Shown here piece by piece: positions 51,546-60,472 of a stretch of DNA of 64,000 bases. Position numbers and translations under genes: made by a program. The stretch is from contig NZ_JAUQSW010000001.1 of the NCBI RefSeq assembly GCF_030581075.1, forward strand, positions 744,001 to 808,000. The letters run 5' to 3'. The stretch comes from Hymenobacter cheonanensis. Its GTDB lineage: Bacteria > Bacteroidota > Bacteroidia > Cytophagales > Hymenobacteraceae. The notes under the pieces are model-generated. The model was given only the letters and a program-made list of their open reading frames with translations, searched no databases and was not told the origin of the DNA. How positions within the stretch are numbered: the stretch's first letter is position 1; each line of letters starts with the position of its first letter.

Positions 51546-53309
51546 TTAGGCGTGCTGTTGCATTAAGCTTTCATACGTGTGCTCGGCCCAGATACGGCCG
51601 TCCTTCAACTCAAATATCCGGTCGCAGTCTTGCAGCGTAGTCAGGCGGTGCGCGATGATGAAGATGGTGATACTCGTGTGCGAAAGCTTATTAATCGCCT
51701 CACTCACTTCGCGTTCTGTCTCATTGTCGAGGGCGCTGGTGGCCTCGTCCAGCAGCAGCACCTCGGCCCGCTTGTAGAGGGCGCGGGCAATGCCTACGCG
51801 CTGGCGCTGCCCCCCCGATAGCCGCGAGCCGCGCTCGCCAATCGGCGTATCCAGGCCCTCGGGCAGGCTAGCCACAAAATCTGCCAGCGAAGCCTGCTCC
51901 AACGCGTACTTCATTCGCTCGGGGTCTACCTGCTTATCGCGCAGCGTAATATTTTCGCCGATGGAGGCTTCCATCAAAAAAGTATCCTGCTTCACGTAGC
52001 CCACCAATTTAAACCAGGCATCTTCGTTTTCCGGCGTAAGGGGCACTCCATCCACCGTAATGGCGCCTTTTTGTTCGGTATACGAGCGCAGCAACAAATT
52101 CATCAGCGTCGTTTTACCCGAGCCCGAAGTACCGATAAAGCCTACTTTTTCGCCTCGCTTTATACGCAAAGAAATATCGCGAACTACTGGCTCTTCACTA
52201 CCCGGGAAAGTGAAGGAGAGGTTATCAAACGTAATGTTATGCTCGAACTTAAGCGGCACCTGCGCGGGCTTGGCCGTAGTCAGGTACTCCCGCATCTGCA
52301 TAAGGTCATTAAGCACATATTGGCTTTGCCGCAACGACACAACCGACGTTAGAATGCGGTTCATCGACGGCATTAGCCGGTAGGCAGCGGCGGCAAACAG
52401 GCCAATGATGGTTACCATCTCCGCAGCATTATTAGCAAATAACAGGGAGTACAGAAATATGAGGACGATGGCCGAAATAGCCACCATCTCAATAAGGCGC
52501 TGCGGAATAAGCGAATACAGATACGAATCGGCTTCCAGCTCCTGAATTGCTTCCTGGTTATCAATAAGGTACTGCTTGAACTGCTGCTGCTTGCCAGCCA
52601 GCCGCAACTCAACAAAACCTATAAAAGACTCTATTATAGGCGAATAGCTCAAGGGACGCAACTCATTCAGCTTCATACCCACCACGTTCACCCGGTTGCG
52701 TAGCAGGCGGTATATCAGCATCATACTCGGTACCAGTATCGCCCCCAAGATAAAAAACAGTACCGGCTGATAAACCAGCATACCTGAAATAACCAGGAAG
52801 ACAATTATAATCTCCGAGAAAAGAATAAATAATTGCCGGATAACGCCGGCAACATACGAATTGGAAATATTTAGTGTACTGTTCATGAAGTTTGGCGAAC
52901 CAACGTCATTAAACTTCAGGTAAGGCAGATTAATATGTTTCTGAAACTGGCTGGAAACAACCTGCACCGCCAACCGGGCACTAAATTTTACTTGTTGGTA
53001 ATTAATGAGTGTCGAGAACACATTCTTCACGATGAAGAATAAGAAAATACCGACCATCAGAAAAAGCAAAAAATACTTTTCTGAAGTGAAATTCAGCATC
53101 TCGTAAAGCCAATGAGTATACTTATTCTTTAAGATAGAGCCCGGGCGTGATGCAGCCATAATAATTGGCACCAGTGAGGCCAGGCCGAATACATCCAGTA
53201 CCGAAACCAATATCAGCCAAAACAACATGGCGATGGACTTACGCTTGTCCTGTGGCGATAGATAGTAGCGAATACTATCAAGAGAACGCCAGACTATACC
53301 TTTACTCAT
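51546..53309 (-). CDS. Fused ABC exporter (six-helix permease plus ATPase), candidate glycan flippase
   Basis: 587 residues. Six membrane helices (about 25-300) precede the nucleotide-binding domain. Walker A is GFIGTSGSGKTTLMNLL, the signature RLSGGQRQRVGIARAL, Walker B VLLLDEATSALDNETE, and the switch His is in IFIIAHRLTTLQ. The architecture matches MsbA/PglK-type half transporters. Since it is embedded in a glycosyltransferase operon and no Wzx was seen, flipping of a lipid-linked glycan is the best guess. The AT content rises across its N-terminal half. Confidence 0.88.
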   Translation of the reverse strand: MSKGIVWRSLDSIRYYLSPQDKRKSIAMLFWLILVSVLDVFGLASLVPIIMAASRPGSILKNKYTHWLYEMLNFTSEKYFLLFLMVGIFLFFIVKNVFSTLINYQQVKFSARLAVQVVSSQFQKHINLPYLKFNDVGSPNFMNSTLNISNSYVAGVIRQLFILFSEIIIVFLVISGMLVYQPVLFFILGAILVPSMMLIYRLLRNRVNVVGMKLNELRPLSYSPIIESFIGFVELRLAGKQQQFKQYLIDNQEAIQELEADSYLYSLIPQRLIEMVAISAIVLIFLYSLLFANNAAEMVTIIGLFAAAAYRLMPSMNRILTSVVSLRQSQYVLNDLMQMREYLTTAKPAQVPLKFEHNITFDNLSFTFPGSEEPVVRDISLRIKRGEKVGFIGTSGSGKTTLMNLLLRSYTEQKGAITVDGVPLTPENEDAWFKLVGYVKQDTFLMEASIGENITLRDKQVDPERMKYALEQASLADFVASLPEGLDTPIGERGSRLSGGQRQRVGIARALYKRAEVLLLDEATSALDNETEREVSEAINKLSHTSITIFIIAHRLTTLQDCDRIFELKDGRIWAEHTYESLMQQHA

Positions 53310-53458
53310 ACTGTCTTAAGACTATTGCTATAAACTTTTGCTTGCAAACCTCACTATATACGCAGGATAACGAGCTGCACTTTCGTAAGCATCAGGTAAG
53401 GTTTATGAGCTGCTCCATGAGCAGCCTGAGTAACCTCCAAAAGGATGCTTACAGCTAG

Positions 53459-53466
53459 CAAAGATA
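53459..53466 (-). promoter_or_regulatory. Putative -7 promoter box for the ABC exporter/glycosyltransferase operon
   Basis: The minus strand reads TATCTTTG, an exact TAnnTTTG match, about 150 bp before the ABC exporter start codon. A TTGG is nearby upstream at a short spacing. Confidence 0.4.
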
Positions 53467-53533
53467 CACCCTAGCCGAACACCAAGCTGCCTGACTGCAA
53501 GTCTCAAGACCAAGAGCATTAGTTGTTTCTATT

Positions 53534-53541
53534 TACCTTTA
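53534..53541 (+). promoter_or_regulatory. Near-consensus -7 box for the GT14 gene
   Basis: TACCTTTA differs from TAnnTTTG at the last base and lies 30 bp before the ATG at 53571. Confidence 0.35.
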
Positions 53542-53570
53542 ATGCTTAATTCTCCTCTGCCGTATCTATA

Positions 53571-54551
53571 ATGCACCTGAATTACATTGTCCTAGCTCAC
53601 AAATCTCCCGGCCAGCTAGCCCGCATGATACAGCGGCTTGACTGTCCTGAAGCCCGGTTCTACATTAACATTGATGCCCCGGTTGAGATAGCTCCCTTTC
53701 AAGCAGCACTAGCCCATAACCCGCGATGCTCCTTTTTCACAGGCTCTCAACGGCTAAATACGATGTGGGGCCATGTAAACGCCGTAAAAGCAGCGCTAGT
53801 GGGCATCGCCCAAATCTTAGCCGACCAGCGCACTGGCTACACTATTCTTATGAGTGGGCAGGATTATCCGCTCAAGAATAATACGTATATCCAGCAGTTT
53901 TATGAGAGCAACTATGGCACTAATTTTATTGAGTGCTTTCCGTTGCCTGTTACAAAGCAAACTGCACCTAGCATTCACGGTGGCTTGGCCCGTGAAAGTT
54001 GGATTCATCCTGAATACGGCTTTAACGGCGGCATGAACAGGTTGAATCACTATACTTTCTTTCTTTCAACCAAACGAGAAGATAATGTGAGTATTCCTCC
54101 CATCTTCTCGCGCGATTTTTTGACTATGCGGCATATGCGCTATGCGTTAGGATTACTCAGGCGCCAACCAGCCATGTTCCGCAAGCTATTAAGTAAGCGC
54201 AAGTTTCCCAACGATTTAATTCCGCATGGCGGCTCACAATGGTGGGCACTGCCCCACGAAACGGTCGTTTTTTTAAACACATATGTTAAGGGAAACCCCT
54301 ATTTCCTTACCTTCAATGACTTCACCTTATTATCCGACGAAATTTTTTTCCAAACAGTAGTAGCCAATAATTTTACAAAAATTGCTTCGCCGGTAACATA
54401 CGTCAATTTTACTCGTCCTATTGGCCCCTGGCCCGCTACTTTTGTAGCATCTGATATAACTGAGCTAGTTATGAGCCCATGTTTATACGCCCGTAAATTC
54501 GACCAAGACCAAGACAGTAAAATTATGGATGAGCTAGATGCAATAAGTTAA
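53571..54551 (+). CDS. GT14-type beta-1,6-N-acetylglucosaminyltransferase-like protein
   Basis: 326 residues. The start LNYIVLAHKSPGQLARMIQR and the ILMSGQDYPLKNNTYIQQF segment (about 92-110) match the core-2/I-branching (GT14) family. RLNTMWGHVNAVKAALVG before it is also typical. Family members add branching GlcNAc or xylose; bacterial ones are poorly characterised. It is the only gene on the plus strand within the glycan locus and is moderately AT-rich. It ends in a large intergenic region with a strong hairpin. Confidence 0.85.
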   Translation: MHLNYIVLAHKSPGQLARMIQRLDCPEARFYINIDAPVEIAPFQAALAHNPRCSFFTGSQRLNTMWGHVNAVKAALVGIAQILADQRTGYTILMSGQDYPLKNNTYIQQFYESNYGTNFIECFPLPVTKQTAPSIHGGLARESWIHPEYGFNGGMNRLNHYTFFLSTKREDNVSIPPIFSRDFLTMRHMRYALGLLRRQPAMFRKLLSKRKFPNDLIPHGGSQWWALPHETVVFLNTYVKGNPYFLTFNDFTLLSDEIFFQTVVANNFTKIASPVTYVNFTRPIGPWPATFVASDITELVMSPCLYARKFDQDQDSKIMDELDAIS

Positions 54552-55264
54552 CCTACAAAATTCCTGAAATAGCCGAAGCACAGCAATTATTAATAATAAG
54601 CGGAGAGCTTAAGAATAAAATCAGTATTAATAATGTGAAGCAAAAGCCGGCTGCTCTGCAATTGCCTAAACACAGTTAGGACTAAAAAGCACATTAATTA
54701 GCAGCTACATACTAATTATCGTGGTTTTTACTTTTTTAATTACACTTAGCTCCTATCGCTCGCATTACGCAACTGCTGGCAATATCAGGTTTTTGCCAAA
54801 CTCAGGCAGTGCGCAGAGAATAAAAATCGCGCACTTACTTGCCAAAATTAAGTGTGTACACTAAAACCCGCGCTAGATTAAAAAGATGGGCGCAGCCTTT
54901 TTTAAAAGGCTGCGCCCATCTTTTTAATCTAGCTGCCTGCTGCCATTAGGCGAGCGCAGGCGCCATGTCATGCACTAAATTTAGTCTGACAAGCTGTTGC
55001 TAATAGCTAAACCACGCAGACCGACCAGCTGCCAGCCAGAAATATGTGGCTAATGCTACTTTTCCGCACCACGCCCAGTACTTGCGGTTCAGAGCTGCGT
55101 GCTAAATGTTACATCACTGCATTTATGCATGCAAAGCATCCGTCTACAACGTTCACGCAGCATATTAACGTCTTAAGCCAGCGGTTGTTTCCATAATCCT
55201 GTCGTTCACCCAACCTATCCACTCAGGTATAAGCCTGAGATTGCATAAACAAAATAGGCATTAT
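54552..55264. other. 713-bp intergenic region between convergent glycosyltransferase genes
   Basis: No supported gene or RNA gene is seen in either strand here; short open frames lack plausible starts or family features. The only clear structure is the 62-bp palindrome at 54872-54933. The length is unusual in a compact locus, and the sequence may be a relic of a decayed gene or an insertion. Confidence 0.6.
54872..54933. terminator. Perfect 30-bp-arm stem-loop between convergent genes
   Basis: The left arm (54872-54901) starts GCTAGATTAAAAAGATGGGC and the right arm (54904-54933) is its exact reverse complement, with a 2-nt loop. The stem has a GC-rich core (GGGCGCAGCC) with A/T runs inside, so an RNA copy from either strand would be followed by U-rich sequence. 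A bidirectional terminator is the simplest reading. Confidence 0.75.
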
Positions 55265-56200
55265 TTATTTGAATACATTAACTGTCTTTTTTACCGAGCG
55301 CCATATGTGCATCAACCATTCACTGTCAGTATAATATTCTTTTATATATACAACACTTGCCCTATAAAAACCCGCACCAGAAGACTGAGTATTAAAGAAG
55401 CGAGGCTTATCACGGTAAGGAGTCTTATCTATATAGTAAAAATACAAATCTCGCATGCGGTTTACACATCCTCGAATCCAAGGCTTACTAGCCGTGGTAT
55501 AATGCACGATTACTGTCTGAGCAATCAACTTATTAAGCTCAAATTTATTTACGGGATTAGGTATATAGTTAAATTGCAAATTGTATTTTTTATCTAATTT
55601 GAGCCAATTACCAACCAAAATGCTATTTAATGCATCTTGGTCAGGCATAGATAACAAACGCTCATGATTACTAATGAATTCTAATGTACGCTCAACAATT
55701 TTTTGCTTTCTCCATTCTTCTGTGTTAATCAGAAGCACGCCAGAATTGAAATAACCATCTTCTTCGCTAATTCCTAAAGATGAATGGTCATACGGCCAAG
55801 CATCTTTTACCGCAGCTACTGGAAAGGCTTGCATATCTATCGCAAATAATTCATGCAAGCTTTTTAAAATTATAGTATCAACATCTACATAAAGAATCTT
55901 TTCTATATCCTGGGGAATTAAATGTGCAAAAAATAAGCGATAGAAAATAGCGGGGGAAGAAAAGTGACTATCTTTATGAATAAATAGCTTTTTTATATTG
56001 TCTTCATCAATAGTATAAAATTTAATTTTAGCTTTAGAATCAAGGATAAACTTTTCAATTTCTTGATGCTCAATAGTTGTCAAACCTGAAGCAATAACAT
56101 GAAAACTAATGGATTCAGTCTTGTTATTCTCAATGATAGAAGCAACAGCAGCAAAAAAGGGAGCTGTGTATGTTTTATCGAATGCCAGAGCAATATTCAT
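55265..56200 (-). CDS. GT8-family glycosyltransferase
   Basis: 311 residues, AT-rich gene. The DxD motif is YVDVDTIIL (D106, D108), and the second metal-binding region is HYTTASKPW, the H-x5-KPW signature of GT8. SSPAIFYRLFFAHLIP precedes the DxD, as in LPS glucosyl/galactosyltransferases of this family, which are retaining enzymes using UDP-sugars. It is 19 bp after the GT61 gene and is probably co-transcribed with it. Confidence 0.92.
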   Translation of the reverse strand: MNIALAFDKTYTAPFFAAVASIIENNKTESISFHVIASGLTTIEHQEIEKFILDSKAKIKFYTIDEDNIKKLFIHKDSHFSSPAIFYRLFFAHLIPQDIEKILYVDVDTIILKSLHELFAIDMQAFPVAAVKDAWPYDHSSLGISEEDGYFNSGVLLINTEEWRKQKIVERTLEFISNHERLLSMPDQDALNSILVGNWLKLDKKYNLQFNYIPNPVNKFELNKLIAQTVIVHYTTASKPWIRGCVNRMRDLYFYYIDKTPYRDKPRFFNTQSSGAGFYRASVVYIKEYYTDSEWLMHIWRSVKKTVNVFK

Positions 56201-56219
56201 ATGACTTATCTATTCCAAT

Positions 56220-57308
56220 CTAAGTGGATGAGGTATTTTCAATAGCTCTTACAATTACACTTTCCAAATACTCAATGTTTACCTCAAGGTCTCCATCGTT
56301 ATCTACGTATTGGCTTGCCTCACAAGGAACTGAATAATAATTCAGGTTCAGATTAGTGCACAACCTAAAATACAAGAAATTATCTGTGCGTTTATTATGC
56401 ATTTCTATTACAGTAGCACCTGGTGTTGCAAATAATATATTGGTCAAATTAGCTCCATGAGTACTGACTATTATTTCTGAAGTATTTATAATTTGCACCT
56501 GGTCTTCAAAAGACATCCCCTCAAAGGTAATGATTTCGAAATTATACTTCTTCAAGATAGGCAAAATTTCGCTTTCATTAAGCAACCTACGCACAGTCTG
56601 TTTAGAGCGCGAAATATATAACTTTCTTTTATTACTAACTTGGTTAATATGCACTGCCTGCAATAACTCGTCTCTTAAACGCCGAATCATCAATGTGCTA
56701 TGAAATTTTGGAGGAGAAGTATGTCCTATCAGTATTAATTTTTTGAAATGAACAAGTTCTTGGTTTTTTACAAAAAGGAAATCTTTAAAACCAAGTAATG
56801 AAGCTGTTTTTACAATATATGATGATGTTGGGTACGGCAAAATTACTTTGCAATTCGGAAAGCTGTCACGAAGAAGTAATAACCTTGGCAAAGAATCGAT
56901 AATCCAATGATAATAATTAACAGAAGACCACTGGTCAAATATAAGCGCTACCTCATTCTCTACTATGTATTTTTTTTTAGAAACCCACTGCGCAACCAAG
57001 ATATCATATTTAACATGGTCAATTAACCATTTTTCAGGCAAGCTAGGAACAAAGAATTTAAGGCCTTTAAATACCATTCCTCCTTGATAAACGAAGACGT
57101 TATTTAAAATAAAAGCCTTTGTTGCATCTATCTTAGTTGTTAATTTGTAATAATACTTTAAATTTTCGGGCAGCTCATTATAATTTTTAGGCAAAGTATA
57201 AGTAATGGGATTTTCTTCTTTTTTAACATCCCAGCTTTGACTTTCTATTTGCTGCGGTATAAGTCGAGAAACTCTATGAATGACAGAGGATAAAGTAGGC
57301 ATGTTCAT
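56220..57308 (-). CDS. GT61-family glycosyltransferase (AT-rich)
   Basis: 362 residues. The family segments are WSSVNYYHWIIDSLPRLLLL (about 127-146), RKLYISRSKQTVRRLLNESE and IVSTHGANLTNILFATPGAT. It shares this pattern with the GC-rich GT61 at 48244 but is longer and far AT-richer, so they probably entered the locus separately. It lies between the GT8 gene (19 bp) and an acetyltransferase gene separated by a terminator-like hairpin. Confidence 0.88.
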   Translation of the reverse strand: MNMPTLSSVIHRVSRLIPQQIESQSWDVKKEENPITYTLPKNYNELPENLKYYYKLTTKIDATKAFILNNVFVYQGGMVFKGLKFFVPSLPEKWLIDHVKYDILVAQWVSKKKYIVENEVALIFDQWSSVNYYHWIIDSLPRLLLLRDSFPNCKVILPYPTSSYIVKTASLLGFKDFLFVKNQELVHFKKLILIGHTSPPKFHSTLMIRRLRDELLQAVHINQVSNKRKLYISRSKQTVRRLLNESEILPILKKYNFEIITFEGMSFEDQVQIINTSEIIVSTHGANLTNILFATPGATVIEMHNKRTDNFLYFRLCTNLNLNYYSVPCEASQYVDNDGDLEVNIEYLESVIVRAIENTSST

Positions 57309-57395
57309 TTCGCCATTTTTAAAATTCCGGCTAGAAAAGTATCAAAATACTAATCAAGCACACGTTTATCTAATCAAACAAACACAGAAAAATAA

Positions 57396-57431
57396 AAATA
57401 CGTGTTTAATTTAAAAATTAAACGCGTATTT
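57396..57431 (-). terminator. Rho-independent terminator after the acetyltransferase gene
   Basis: Arms 57396-57411 and 57416-57431 (AAATACGTGTTTAATT paired, one wobble) with a 4-nt loop lie 11 bp past the stop at 57443. The minus strand then reads TTTTATTTTT, a good U-tract. Confidence 0.75.
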
Positions 57432-57442
57432 AATTTCATTGA

Positions 57443-58015
57443 TTATTCTAGCATACGAATTACTCGGGCTGGAATGCCACCGACCACCGAATTAGCAGGC
57501 ACATCTTTTGTGACTACTGCATTGGCACCAATTATAGCATTAGTACCAATAGTAACACCTGGCATAATACACACTCCTTCCCCTATCCAAACATTACTTC
57601 CAATTACTACTGGACCTTTTGAATATAGTGGTCGATGTAATGGAACAACATTTAATGCGGAACTGGTAATCTCACCATGCGAGTGGTCAGAGATATAAAT
57701 CCTACTTGCCATAAGTACATTGTCCCCAATTATAACTTTATTGATACAGGTAATGTGACAATCGGTGTTCATATTAACATTATCACCAATTACAATTTCC
57801 GGATTAAATTTTTGATTCCCGTAAGAATCCCATGCCTCTAATCGCAAATTATATAAAGACCAAAAATAGGTGCCAATAGAAATATATTTTGGATTATGTA
57901 TTATAGACTGATAAGGCAAAGTAGAATGTATACCAAACTTCTTAAAATTCTTACCCAAAGCCGGTGAGTGAGTATCCTTTTTCCAGAGTGAACGAATACT
58001 GTTTATGAAACGCAT
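57443..58015 (-). CDS. Hexapeptide-repeat (LbH) O-acetyltransferase
   Basis: 190 residues of left-handed beta-helix type. Repeats of the [LIV]-G-x4 kind run from about 75 to 180 (VIGDNVNMNTDCHITCINKV, then IIGDNVLMASRIYISDHSHG, with the likely catalytic His). The end reads VVIGSNVWIGEGVCIMPGVT and IPARVI, as in WcaF/maltose acetyltransferase relatives. It probably acetylates a sugar of the glycan. The AT-rich gene lies between GT61 and GT2 genes. Confidence 0.92.
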   Translation of the reverse strand: MRFINSIRSLWKKDTHSPALGKNFKKFGIHSTLPYQSIIHNPKYISIGTYFWSLYNLRLEAWDSYGNQKFNPEIVIGDNVNMNTDCHITCINKVIIGDNVLMASRIYISDHSHGEITSSALNVVPLHRPLYSKGPVVIGSNVWIGEGVCIMPGVTIGTNAIIGANAVVTKDVPANSVVGGIPARVIRMLE

Positions 58016-58122
58016 TACTAAAATATAAAAAAAATTTATGAAAATAAAATAAATTGTTAAAAAAACTACAACCGCTAGGCCATAAAATACAAATGATAAC
58101 TAAAATAAATAAGTTGAGCTAT

Positions 58123-59088
58123 TTATTGACGACCTAACACACGCTTTAAGCTACGTTTTGCAAAGCGCAACTTTGATTTAATTATTCCCTCAATATAAGT
58201 AGGCAACAACTTGGTCCAAAATGTTGGGTAGCTATTAAATTCTTTGTATAAAGTAGCAATTACTCGTTCTTGCCCAAAAGCAGCTTGATTACTTGTTATA
58301 AAACCTGGAAAGAATCCTGAAATTAAATGGTTATTAATAATTTTTTGTGCATCTAACGGCATAATATTATTCATCACAAATTTACTCATAATTATATTGA
58401 AATTTGTGGCAAATGTTTGGAATAGCTTATAGCCGCCTGTATTATTTGCACGACAGGCTAGCACCGGAGTTGTTACTAAAGCATTGGGGAGACCGATAAA
58501 TATGCTTGGCAATACCCAGCCTAACTGAACGAGGTTAGTATCGAGGAACTCATAGGTCACATGTGATTCAGTCAGTGAGCCTTTATTGATAATATTCCCT
58601 GTAATAAAAGTAACCCAATAATTTATTTGATTCAAGAAATCAAGGCTTATACTATAGGCCTTATGCTGCATTACCTCGGGACTTGGCTGTGGAATTTCCT
58701 CCTGATTGAACCAAATACTTTTTAAGTGTATTAACCCCCATTCGGCATCGGTCAACAATTTGAATATTGAAGCGCCATAGGTCGGCAACAAAATGTCATC
58801 ATCAGAAAATATCCAAACATATTTTCCTTTTGCTTCGCGAAAACACTGAGCTATATTTCGGTCGGGACCTAAATTAACTTCATTTTCGATATAATGCAGC
58901 TTTGGAAATACGCTAGCCTGATACTGCCTCACTATAGTGGCCGTATCGTCAGTTGAGGCATTATTGGATACCAGAATTTCTACTGCTGAATTATTTCCAA
59001 ACTCCCGGGCCAGTTGCGTTAAACACGTTTCAAGCAACCGAGCCCGGTTGTAAGTAGGAATAGCAATAGTTAAAATAACTTCAGACAT
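58123..59088 (-). CDS. GT2-family glycosyltransferase
   Basis: 321 residues from the ATG at 59088. Motifs: [32 protein letters not shown] and the DxD-type [15 protein letters not shown]. The start chosen overlaps the rfbH stop codon by 8 bp, which points to translational coupling with the CDP-sugar genes. It may therefore transfer the sugar they make. The AT content is high. The longer frame to 59118 would extend further into rfbH and is less likely. Confidence 0.9.
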   Translation of the reverse strand: MSEVILTIAIPTYNRARLLETCLTQLAREFGNNSAVEILVSNNASTDDTATIVRQYQASVFPKLHYIENEVNLGPDRNIAQCFREAKGKYVWIFSDDDILLPTYGASIFKLLTDAEWGLIHLKSIWFNQEEIPQPSPEVMQHKAYSISLDFLNQINYWVTFITGNIINKGSLTESHVTYEFLDTNLVQLGWVLPSIFIGLPNALVTTPVLACRANNTGGYKLFQTFATNFNIIMSKFVMNNIMPLDAQKIINNHLISGFFPGFITSNQAAFGQERVIATLYKEFNSYPTFWTKLLPTYIEGIIKSKLRFAKRSLKRVLGRQ

Positions 59089-60421
59089 TAAGCAGTGCTT
59101 TAGCATGCAAGAAGTCATGAATAACTTCTGTCATATAATTGTAATGTTCTTCTTGTAAGCCAGGCCATACGCCCAGCCAGAATGACCGATTCATTACTGT
59201 ATCGGTATTGGTTAAGTCACCTACTATGCGGTGCTCAATACCAGCATATGCCGGTTGACGCAGCAAATTGCCTGCAAACAACAGGCGAGTGCCTATTTTA
59301 TGGTCTTCCAAATGCTGAATTAGCTCTTGCCTCACAATGGGGCTGTTATCACGTATTGTCAGCAGAAAGCCAAACCAGCTAGGGTCTGAGTTAGGTGTTG
59401 CTTCGGGCAAAATGAAGTGCTCCTCAAATCGCTTCATCTTTTGATAAAGCGTTGCATGATTCTCACGACGGCGTTGCACAAAATGGTCAGCTTTCGAAAG
59501 CTGGCTTAAACCAATTGCAGCCTGCATATCAGTGACCTTGAGGTTGAAGCCGATATGAGAATACGTGTACTTATGGTCATAACCATAAGGCAATTCGCCC
59601 AACTGCCAGCAGAAACGCTTATTACAGGTATTATCCTTACCAGGCTCACAGTAGCAATCGCGTCCCCAATCACGGAAGCTTTCGGCTAGCATTTTGAGCT
59701 TGATGTTATTTATGAGCACCGCCCCACCTTCACCCATCGTAATGTGGTGAGCAGGATAGAAAGAGAGCGTAGCAAGGTCGCCGAATGTGCCGGTTTTTTG
59801 GCCATTGTAGGTAGCGCCTAGTGAGTCGCAATCATCTTCTATTACCCACAAGTTATACTTCTTGGCCACCCGCATCACCTCATCCAAATTAAATGGATTA
59901 CCTAGCGTATGGGCCATCATAATGGCTTTCGTCTTCGGCGTCACAGCCTGCTCAATCAGCTCGGCCTTTATGTTGTAGGTGGGAATATCAATATCGATAA
60001 ACACTGGTACGCATCCAAACTGAATCATTGGATTAACAGTGGTTGGGAAACCAGCTGCTACCGTAATAATTTCATCGCCAGGCTTGATAGCACGGTCGCC
60101 AAGCTTAGGCGACGTGAGCGCGTAGAAAGCAACCAAATTGGCCGATGAGCCTGAGTTGACAACTAGTGATGATTTGGAACCGAAATAACGAGCTAATTTC
60201 TGTTCGAACTTGGGGCCAAAGCGACCAGTTGTCAGCCAGCCATCCATTGTAGCGTCCACGCCATAGAGCAGGTCATCTACATCTAGTACTTTACCAGTTA
60301 CTGGGATATAATCTTGCCCAGGGGTAAACGTTTTAGTGACGTTGGGTAAAATTGCTTGGCTTAGTTGCTCAACCAATTCGGGACTAATATTTTTGAATTT
60401 TTGATTTACGTCAGCCATCAT
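59081..60421 (-). CDS. rfbH: CDP-6-deoxy-4-keto-glucose 3-dehydratase (E1)
   Basis: 446 residues. This PMP- and [2Fe-2S]-dependent enzyme of the aminotransferase fold removes the C3 hydroxyl from CDP-4-keto-6-deoxyglucose, with a reductase partner. Two features are diagnostic. The Schiff-base lysine of ordinary aminotransferases is replaced by His225 in [14 protein letters not shown]. The iron-sulfur cysteines fit C-x57-C-x-C-x7-C exactly (C198, C256, C258, C266). It has its own -7 box (60446-60453) and is followed by a GT2 gene overlapping by 8 bp. The flavin reductase E3 is not in the window. Confidence 0.95.
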   Translation of the reverse strand: MMADVNQKFKNISPELVEQLSQAILPNVTKTFTPGQDYIPVTGKVLDVDDLLYGVDATMDGWLTTGRFGPKFEQKLARYFGSKSSLVVNSGSSANLVAFYALTSPKLGDRAIKPGDEIITVAAGFPTTVNPMIQFGCVPVFIDIDIPTYNIKAELIEQAVTPKTKAIMMAHTLGNPFNLDEVMRVAKKYNLWVIEDDCDSLGATYNGQKTGTFGDLATLSFYPAHHITMGEGGAVLINNIKLKMLAESFRDWGRDCYCEPGKDNTCNKRFCWQLGELPYGYDHKYTYSHIGFNLKVTDMQAAIGLSQLSKADHFVQRRRENHATLYQKMKRFEEHFILPEATPNSDPSWFGFLLTIRDNSPIVRQELIQHLEDHKIGTRLLFAGNLLRQPAYAGIEHRIVGDLTNTDTVMNRSFWLGVWPGLQEEHYNYMTEVIHDFLHAKALLNV

Positions 60422-60445
60422 CAGAACTATAAGTTGTCAGGGTAA

Positions 60446-60453
60446 CAAAGATA
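60446..60453 (-). promoter_or_regulatory. Putative -7 promoter box for rfbH
   Basis: The minus strand reads TATCTTTG, an exact TAnnTTTG match, 25 bp before the rfbH start, in the 51-bp gap after the acetolactate-synthase-like gene. No good -33 box. Confidence 0.45.
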
Positions 60454-60472
60454 CGGTAGGTTAAGCGGTTGC

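Noticed and set aside
43511..59088. A complete Wzx/Wzy capsule export system
   Set aside because: No outer-membrane exporter, tyrosine kinase or Wzx flippase genes were found in the visible part of the locus.
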